Under the pieces are notes generated by a model. The model saw only the letters and a program-made list of their open reading frames with translations, did not search any database and was not told where the DNA came from. Of a stretch of 35,059 nt of DNA, positions 29,609-35,059 are shown piece by piece; position 1 is the first letter of the stretch; each line of letters starts with the position of its first letter. This stretch comes from Clostridia bacterium (GTDB lineage: Bacteria > Bacillota > Clostridia > Christensenellales > Aristaeellaceae): assembly GCA_017526525.1 (NCBI GenBank), contig JAFXRG010000021.1:1-35059 (forward strand). The letters are read 5' to 3'. The translations under genes and the position numbers were made by a program.

Positions 29609-30580
29609 TCAGGCTGCCTCCTGATGCAGCTTCTTAAACTTGGCGGACTTGCCGTCCAGCACGGCAAAGGCTTCCTCCGTGGGAATATCGTTGATGCCGC
29701 TCTGAATATAATTGCGCAGCACGCCCACCAGCGTGAAGGGACGAATAAACGCGGAATGGATAATATCCCAGACGATCAGGCCCGCAATGGCGCTGATGGC
29801 GATGGTCAGGATGGTGGGATCCGACAGCCAGGAGGGAATGGTGCCGTTGTTCCGGATGGCCACATCCCGGATGGAATTGAAGAGGGAGCTGAACACCTGC
29901 GGGAACTGGGACGCGATCAGGTAGAAAATTCCCGTGAAAGCGCCGCCGATTACCACCAGGGACGCCAGGCCAATGCCGAAAACCCGGCCCAGGTTCTTCG
30001 CCAGGGTCTTTCCGTGCTTGAAAAACAGGACCGCGCCTTCACAGGTTGCCTTGGCGGATTTCTCTTTTGAACGGTAGAAAACCCAGCCCAGGCAGCAGTC
30101 GCACAGGTAGCTGACGATCACCTGGATCACGGAACTCACCGCGCTGCCGACCGTGCTGCCGGTATCCCCGCCGATGGCCTTGCCCGCCTCGGTCAGTCCG
30201 CGCCCGATCTGGTTGAAGATTCCCTTGATCACACTGGTCACGGCAAAAAACGCCGCCACGGTGCGGAACCGGGATTTCACGATTGCCTTGCCCTCTTCCA
30301 GCACGTTGTCCGGCAGGCTTCCTTCCGTCACCGCCCGGGTCATCATGGCGATCTGTCCGGCCTTGTACTTATAGGAAATCCACCGCAGGAAAAAAATCAG
30401 CACAATCAGGCCCACCAGCGCGCCGATGCCCAGGCCGATCAGGCCCCGGTGGATGGTGGCGTCCGCAACGAAGAAGCCAATGGCCGCCACCCCGGCGAGC
30501 ACCAGGAAAGCCAGGATGTCCCACAGCAACCTGCGGGTGGAAAAACAAAGGGTTGCCTTATAAATCTGTTTGTTGTTCAT
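29609..30580 (-). CDS. Uncharacterised multi-pass membrane protein
   Basis: 323 residues, ATG with GGAAGGAA upstream. Hydrophobic helices near 20-40, 48-66, 105-125, 148-170, 203-230 and 262-282. The central stretch GRGLTEAGKAIGGDTGSTVGSA is glycine-rich, and a CDCC cluster follows (SYLCDCCLGW). A loop holds KATCEGAVLFFKHGKTLAKN. The C-terminus is polar and probably cytoplasmic. I do not recognise a named family; the layout resembles choline-transporter-like proteins only loosely, so no function is assigned. It is followed by a strong terminator and preceded by the 2-hydroxyacid dehydrogenase gene 113 bases upstream. Confidence 0.8.
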   Translation of the reverse strand: MNNKQIYKATLCFSTRRLLWDILAFLVLAGVAAIGFFVADATIHRGLIGLGIGALVGLIVLIFFLRWISYKYKAGQIAMMTRAVTEGSLPDNVLEEGKAIVKSRFRTVAAFFAVTSVIKGIFNQIGRGLTEAGKAIGGDTGSTVGSAVSSVIQVIVSYLCDCCLGWVFYRSKEKSAKATCEGAVLFFKHGKTLAKNLGRVFGIGLASLVVIGGAFTGIFYLIASQFPQVFSSLFNSIRDVAIRNNGTIPSWLSDPTILTIAISAIAGLIVWDIIHSAFIRPFTLVGVLRNYIQSGINDIPTEEAFAVLDGKSAKFKKLHQEAA

Positions 30581-30693
30581 AGGTTCCTTCCTTTCAGTAT
30601 GCGGCGAAATCCGCCGTTACTTCATCATTTCCTTGTAGAATATTTCTTCGCGGCGCCGTTCTTTTCCTTCCGCGCGCCTGTCGGAGGCGGAAA

Positions 30694-31659
30694 TCAGTAA
30701 GCCCTTACCCGGTCAACCGTCCGTGCCGGGGGCTTGCCCGCCGCGTACCGGTCCAGGTCCTCCAGGAACTGGCCGATAATGGTTTCCACGGTGTAGTCCA
30801 GCGTCATGTTTCCGGCAATGTGCGGCGTCATCAGCAGCCCCGGGCACTCCCACAGGGAATCCTCCGGCGGCACCGGTTCCTTTTCAAACACATCCAGCGA
30901 AGCCCCGGCCAGCTTTCCGCTCCGCAGCCTTTCCTCCAGCGCCTTCTGGTCCAGGGCGCTTCCCCGTCCCACGTTGACCAGGTACGCGGTTTCCGGCAGC
31001 ATCGCCAGCCGTTCGGCGCTCATAACGCCCCGGGTTTCCTTCGTATCCGGCAGGGAAAGAATCAGCAGATCCGTTTCCGGCAGCACTTCCTCCAGCCGGT
31101 CCACGGTCAGCACCCGGTCAAACAGTCCCTCCGGATCCCTGCCGCTCCGGTTGATTCCCGTCAGGGACGCGGGACGGAACGCCCTCAGCCGTTTCGCGCA
31201 TTCCCGGCCGATGTCCCCGGTGCCCAGCAGCGCCGCCCGGCTCCCGTGAATCGCGTGAATATGCAGGCCCCGCTCCCACCGGCGTTCCCGTACAATTTCG
31301 TTATATTCAGCCCTTCGGCGCATCATTTCCAGCGTCACCATGATCACATGCTCCGCAATGGTCACCCCGTAAGCTCCGGAGGAATTGGTCAGCACCGCCT
31401 CCGGGTTTGCAAAGCATCCCGGCGCAAGAAAATGATCCACGCCGGCGGATGGCGTGCAAACCCACCGCAGCTTCGGCGCTTTCCGGACCAGGGCACTGTC
31501 CTGGGTCAGCAGGATTTCCGCCTCCGCCGCTGCCTGTTCTGCCGCCTCCCGGCTTTCCGGAAACACCGTTTCAAACCCCAGGCTTTCCGCTTTTGCGCTG
31601 ATTTTCCGGTTCAGCGTGTCCGCCAGTTCCGGAATCCAGACCACCAGCTTTCGGCTCAT
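30694..31659 (-). CDS. D-isomer-specific 2-hydroxyacid dehydrogenase
   Basis: 321 residues, ATG with AAGGAG 6-7 bases upstream. The NAD-binding motif is GTGDIG at 146-151. Catalytic residues R232 (NVGRG), E261 (DVFEKEP) and H280 (TPHIAG) are all present, unlike the SerA-type protein at 19971. SAGVDHF and GVTIAEHVI are typical of the lobe hinge. The subgroup resembles short hydroxypyruvate/glyoxylate reductase-like enzymes; the substrate cannot be told from sequence. A 29-codon ORF lies just upstream on the same strand. Confidence 0.92.
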   Translation of the reverse strand: MSRKLVVWIPELADTLNRKISAKAESLGFETVFPESREAAEQAAAEAEILLTQDSALVRKAPKLRWVCTPSAGVDHFLAPGCFANPEAVLTNSSGAYGVTIAEHVIMVTLEMMRRRAEYNEIVRERRWERGLHIHAIHGSRAALLGTGDIGRECAKRLRAFRPASLTGINRSGRDPEGLFDRVLTVDRLEEVLPETDLLILSLPDTKETRGVMSAERLAMLPETAYLVNVGRGSALDQKALEERLRSGKLAGASLDVFEKEPVPPEDSLWECPGLLMTPHIAGNMTLDYTVETIIGQFLEDLDRYAAGKPPARTVDRVRAY

Positions 31660-31686
31660 CGAAATCTCCTTTCCTCCGGACGGATG

Positions 31687-31776
31687 TCATTCCGCCGCCG
31701 CCCTGCGGGAAATCGCGCGAATCTTTTTCTCCCGTTCCGATACTTCAAGGTCCGTTTGTCCCGGATATTTTTTCAT
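31687..31776 (-). CDS. Small ORF, 29 residues, strong ribosome site
   Basis: ATG at 31776 with GAGGAGG 7 bases upstream opens 29 codons (MKKYPGQTDLEVSEREKKIR...RAAAE) ending TGA. The product would be highly charged and basic overall, with no membrane segment. It lies between the metallophosphoesterase (48 bases upstream) and the 2-hydroxyacid dehydrogenase (27 bases downstream), all on the same strand. The ribosome site is as good as those of its neighbours, which is the main support. No family is recognised. Confidence 0.5.
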   Translation of the reverse strand: MKKYPGQTDLEVSEREKKIRAISRRAAAE

Positions 31777-31823
31777 AGGCGGTCCTCCTCGTATTCGGTT
31801 GTTGTTTATCCTCCCTTTCGGGT

Positions 31824-32921
31824 TTATTCCTGTCTGCGGGTATCCTTGCGCGTCAGGAAAATGCGGGTAATCTGCGGCGCGTTGAAAAGCCGTCCCGGCT
31901 GATATTCATAATGGGGATCGGAGCCGAGCCCCGGGCTGATGTACTGGGGAATCCCGTTCAGGTAGCTCAGCCCCTGGATTTTGCTGTCCTCCGGAAACCA
32001 TCCAAGCTCCGGCACATACACCGCGCCTTTCCCAGGAATCCGCCACTGGCCGCCGTTGTAATGCCCCGCCAGGATCAGGCTGGCATACCGGACGGAAAAA
32101 ACCGATTCCTTGTCGGTCCAGCTGAGCATGCTTTTTACAAAATCCTCCGTCAGCGGGGTATGGGTCAGCACAATCTGGATATCTGTCGGTTTGATCTCCG
32201 CCTTCGTCGCCCGCAGCTCCTCCATCCGCTGCAGTTCGTACTCCAGCGCCCGGACCCGCGCCGCCTCGTCCGCCGTCAGGGAATCCCCCTTTTCCTTTTC
32301 CTTCAGCAACGAGAGCTGTTTTTTGTATACCGACTCCGTCACATCCACGTCCAGGGTGTAAACCTCATCCGGAATAAACCAGATGGTCCCCTTGTCCCGG
32401 GTTTCCGATACCGGCCGGTCCAGCAGCGTCACCCCGGCCTGCTGCACCCGCAGTGCCCAGTCCGCATAGGGAGACAGGCTTCCGTGGGCGCCGGTGTCAA
32501 CCAGCGGGCTGTCCATGTCTCCGGGAATCAGATACTTGGGCGTATCCTTCGGCATCAGGTCAATGAGCTCCAGCAGCGGCTCCACGTCGCCGTTTTTCCC
32601 CAGCATGTCCCCCGTCATCACCACGCAGGAATACCGGGCCGTTCCCAGCACGTTCCGGATCGCCTTCTGTTTCTCTCCGTACCGGGCGCCGTGCAGGTCG
32701 CTGATATGCAGAATGGAATATTCCTCCAGGTCCACCGGAAGGTTCAGCACTGTCAGCCGCAGGTCTTCCATCCTGATCCGGTTGGAAATCGTGAAATTGG
32801 CCGCAAAGAACACCAGTACCAGCAGCGGAATCAGCACCAGGACGGTGTTCCGGAACCGGTGCGTCTTCCCGTACCGCCGGTAATCCGACGCGAAAACATA
32901 TTTATTCTTTTCCCGCCGCAC
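31824..32921 (-). CDS. Membrane-anchored metallophosphoesterase, altered metal motifs
   Basis: 365 residues from a GTG start with GGAGG 7 bases upstream. One membrane helix at ~25-44 places the domain outside the cell, as in the YkuE-like group. Motifs: SDLHG (D75, H77), TGDM (D105), and THTP (H254) are kept. The usual GNHD/E reads GDMD at 134-137, and the usual GHTHGGQ reads GHYNGGQ at 286-291, losing two metal or catalytic histidines and the Asn. A charged helical insert (~195-245) interrupts the domain. YkuE-type enzymes act on lipid-linked or wall phosphoesters; with these changes activity or metal use may differ. It is divergent from the dockerin gene. Confidence 0.85.
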   Translation of the reverse strand: MRREKNKYVFASDYRRYGKTHRFRNTVLVLIPLLVLVFFAANFTISNRIRMEDLRLTVLNLPVDLEEYSILHISDLHGARYGEKQKAIRNVLGTARYSCVVMTGDMLGKNGDVEPLLELIDLMPKDTPKYLIPGDMDSPLVDTGAHGSLSPYADWALRVQQAGVTLLDRPVSETRDKGTIWFIPDEVYTLDVDVTESVYKKQLSLLKEKEKGDSLTADEAARVRALEYELQRMEELRATKAEIKPTDIQIVLTHTPLTEDFVKSMLSWTDKESVFSVRYASLILAGHYNGGQWRIPGKGAVYVPELGWFPEDSKIQGLSYLNGIPQYISPGLGSDPHYEYQPGRLFNAPQITRIFLTRKDTRRQE

Positions 32922-32954
32922 CGTTCTTCCTCCTCCCCGCGTTGCTTTCCCCGC

Positions 32955-32983
32955 ATTGTATCATATTCTCCCCCGCCTGTCAC
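32955..32983 (-). promoter_or_regulatory. Sigma-A promoter of the metallophosphoesterase gene
   Basis: On the minus strand GTGACA (32978-32983), a 17-base spacer and TACAAT (32955-32960), with a TGn extension. The leader is about 27 bases. Confidence 0.7.
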
Positions 32984-33035
32984 CCAAGGCGTCTTTAGGC
33001 TCTTTTAAACTTTATTTACTGTCTTTCACAGTGCT

Positions 33036-33064
33036 TTGCTTCTTCTCCGTTTCTGTGTTATGAT
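33036..33064 (+). promoter_or_regulatory. Promoter of the dockerin-metallopeptidase gene
   Basis: TTGCTT (33036-33041), a 17-base spacer and TATGAT (33059-33064) with a TGT extension. It is divergent from the metallophosphoesterase promoter about 75 bases to the left. Confidence 0.6.
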
Positions 33065-33104
33065 GGATTCATCAAAATGACACAGAACAAACGGAGCTGA
33101 AAAT

Positions 33105-34877
33105 ATGCACAAAAGAAATATGATTCTTCTCCTCGTTTTTGCAGTCTTCCTTCTCTTCGGTCTCCCTGCTTCCGGAGAAATCCAGGACAGCTTTACCGTC
33201 AGCATTGCACAAATTACCCGGGGTGAGGACGGAAAATCCAGCGGGGAAATTTCTGAAAGTGTCTTCTCCGTTGAGGAGGGACAACCAGTCCGGATCGACA
33301 TGTCCGAGGTCTTTGACATGTATCCGGAGCACAATGGCATATACGGAGTAATGTACTCCGCCAGCGAAGTCACTATTACCGCAACGGTTGCAGGAAACGA
33401 GCTGCAGAAAACCGGAAAAGGAGTCCTGGAGTTCTCTTTTCCCGGTGCAACGGAATGTATCGTCAGCGGTTCGGGAAAAGTATATGCTTACTTTCTGCCG
33501 GTTCCGTACATGCGCCTGTCAACTCAGGCCTCCCAGGAAGACCGTGCCTATGACCCGGCTTTTGCAACCGCAACCGCAGACGGTCACAGCAACCTGTTTA
33601 TTCTGGCGGATCCTCATTCTTTTATTTATCAGCTGAACGTACCGCCCGCCTGGCACATCTATAAAAAGTCATACAATCTTGGACCGATTCCATCCGCATA
33701 CAGCCGGTTTTCCGGTGATTCGTCCCTGTCTTCCTGGCTTTATGAAACTCCTGTCCTGTATCAGTGTTCCGCTTTCCGGGAATCCTCCTATCTGGAGGAA
33801 ACCTTCACGGTAAGACCGCTCCGTAAATATGCCGGAACCGATACCTATGAGATCTGGGCATACAATGATCTCATGCTTCAGAGCGATGTCCTGAAGCATG
33901 TGGATGAAACTTTTGCCGAATCTTTACGGCTGGCAGAGGAACAGTTCCTGGCTCCGGGCCTGAAGGTGGATAAAATCCTGGTCCTTGTGCTGGGAAACGA
34001 ACTCGGTTCCATGGGTCTGGACGGGCGAGTCGTAACGAATGAACTTTACACTGAAATTGGCTTATTAAACCTCATGTATATTAACGGCGCCGCTTTGTCG
34101 GAAGAGGAGAGCTGGGATCATTACCAATACTACCTGTTTGCCCATGAAATCGGCCACATTGTTCAAAGGTCTTCCCTTTCCTATCATGTGGTAGGCCACT
34201 CACAATGGTATCACGAAGGTTTCGCCACCTATTTCGGTGAAAAAGTATGCCGCAGGCTTGGAAAACCCTATAATGCAACAAACGCCCTGGACGCGGAAGA
34301 CTCCGCGGAAGTGAACAAGTTCCATACCAATCTGGTCTTTGGAATCGATGATCCCTGGACATATGAAGATCTGAAGGACAATCTGGTCAGTCCAAAGGAT
34401 GCTTATTCTTTCGGTTCGATCTTTTTCCGGTATCTTGAAGCAAAGTATGGGGAAGGGTTCTTCAAAAGAATATCCTCCAGCTTTTACGAGAATTTTTATA
34501 AAGGTCATGAAAGCCGGTTCTTCTACCGGCGCAATGAAATCGACAAAGCCGTTGACACTTTTTTCGGGCTGATCCGCAAGGGCCTCTCTGAAGATGTCTT
34601 TATCCGTTTTCCGGAGTATCTGTACAATAACATGGCGAACCTAGTGGTTCGGGACGTCATCAATCCGGACCATCCGCTTCCCGGTGACGTGAACGGCGAC
34701 GGGCTTGTGGATGGCCGGGACGCGATCCGTCTGATGAAATACCTGGCGGATGAGGAGGATCCGGAAACCGGTGAATTGTTTGAAATCCATCCGTCCAACT
34801 CAGATATCAACGGCGACGGAACTGTTGATGAAAAGGATCTGCTTCGCCTGATGATCAATCTGGGCGAAGCAGAATAG
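33105..34877 (+). CDS. Secreted HExxH metallopeptidase-like protein with type I dockerin
   Basis: 590 residues, ATG with GGAG 8 bases upstream. Residues 1-24 are a signal peptide (MHKRNMILLLVFAVFLLFGLPASG). A beta-rich region (~25-250) is followed by a gluzincin-like peptidase domain: HEIGH at 347-351 and a downstream Glu at 371 in WYHEGFATYF, 24 residues later. Residues ~527-590 form a type I dockerin with two calcium loops, GDVNGDGLVDGRDAI and SDINGDGTVDEKDLL, each followed by an LxxLxM-like helix. Dockerins bind cohesins on scaffoldins, so the protein should join a cellulosome-like or surface complex. No cohesin gene is in the window. Protease activity is inferred from the motif; the substrate is unknown. 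Confidence 0.92.
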   Translation: MHKRNMILLLVFAVFLLFGLPASGEIQDSFTVSIAQITRGEDGKSSGEISESVFSVEEGQPVRIDMSEVFDMYPEHNGIYGVMYSASEVTITATVAGNELQKTGKGVLEFSFPGATECIVSGSGKVYAYFLPVPYMRLSTQASQEDRAYDPAFATATADGHSNLFILADPHSFIYQLNVPPAWHIYKKSYNLGPIPSAYSRFSGDSSLSSWLYETPVLYQCSAFRESSYLEETFTVRPLRKYAGTDTYEIWAYNDLMLQSDVLKHVDETFAESLRLAEEQFLAPGLKVDKILVLVLGNELGSMGLDGRVVTNELYTEIGLLNLMYINGAALSEEESWDHYQYYLFAHEIGHIVQRSSLSYHVVGHSQWYHEGFATYFGEKVCRRLGKPYNATNALDAEDSAEVNKFHTNLVFGIDDPWTYEDLKDNLVSPKDAYSFGSIFFRYLEAKYGEGFFKRISSSFYENFYKGHESRFFYRRNEIDKAVDTFFGLIRKGLSEDVFIRFPEYLYNNMANLVVRDVINPDHPLPGDVNGDGLVDGRDAIRLMKYLADEEDPETGELFEIHPSNSDINGDGTVDEKDLLRLMINLGEAE

Positions 34878-34920
34878 CCGGGATAAGTATCACATCGCTA
34901 AAATTTCTGTTTATCAGTGC

Positions 34921-34948
34921 AAAAGAAAAACTCCGCTTTTCAGCGGAG
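34921..34948 (-). terminator. Intrinsic terminator of the rRNA operon
   Basis: A 6-bp perfect stem CTCCGC/GCGGAG with a six-base loop (34931-34948) is followed on the minus strand by TTTTTCTTTT (34930-34921), just past the 5S rRNA 3' end. Confidence 0.85.
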
Positions 34949-34957
34949 CTGTATGGA

Positions 34958-35059
<102 letters not shown>

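Noticed and set aside
30581-30693. Possible promoter or small gene before the multi-pass membrane protein
   Set aside because: Only a weak short hairpin was found, with no convincing -35/-10 pair and no ORF with a ribosome site.

Overview
The window looks like chromosome of a Gram-positive anaerobe of the class Clostridia, probably from a rumen or gut. The basis is protein character: a type I dockerin on a secreted protein, SpoIIE-type phosphatase, GGDEF/EAL proteins, large secreted surface proteins, strong AGGAGG ribosome sites, and hand-counted GC near 55-65% in most genes. I cannot fix a genus. No prophage, insertion sequence, CRISPR array or tRNA was found. A 5S rRNA cut by the right edge marks the 3' end of a minus-strand rRNA operon.

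Layout. 1-6476 (minus): an envelope pair, a secreted Glu/Ala/Pro repeat protein with an SH3-like domain followed by the N-terminal 1429 codons of a giant secreted surface protein running off the left edge. 6711-9737 (minus): an AraC-type regulator and a GH36 alpha-galactosidase, each with its own promoter; the galactosidase leader contains an intrinsic terminator and a chain of overlapping mini-ORFs. 10026-13888 (minus): an FMN-binding-like exported protein behind an ArsR-type regulator, then sfsA and a secreted 5'-nucleotidase. 14120-17983 (plus): a 1287-residue c-di-GMP enzyme with four repeated sensor modules, GGDEF, PAS, degenerate GGDEF and EAL. 18039-21743: M3 oligoendopeptidase (minus), a SerA-type dehydrogenase (plus) and an HdeD-like membrane protein (minus).

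21934-26503: a diguanylate cyclase with a cytoplasmic LacI-type ligand domain (plus), facing a minus-strand operon of a small membrane protein, an anti-sigma-kinase-like ATPase and a membrane-anchored SpoIIE/PP2C phosphatase. 26604-28561 (minus): an OmpR-type two-component system with a tandem-repeat operator at its promoter. 28671-32921 (minus): MscS channel, multi-pass membrane protein, 2-hydroxyacid dehydrogenase, a 29-codon ORF and a membrane-anchored metallophosphoesterase with altered metal motifs. 33105-34877 (plus): a secreted HExxH protein ending in a dockerin, converging on the rRNA operon.

Taken together, the centre (14-28.5 kb) is rich in signalling: two c-di-GMP proteins, a phosphatase/kinase partner-switch pair and a two-component system. 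The flanks carry secreted and sugar-utilisation functions. The most unusual readings are the alpha-galactosidase leader, the dockerin-metallopeptidase, the ArsR/flavoprotein operator arrangement, and the compositional mosaic of the giant surface protein.
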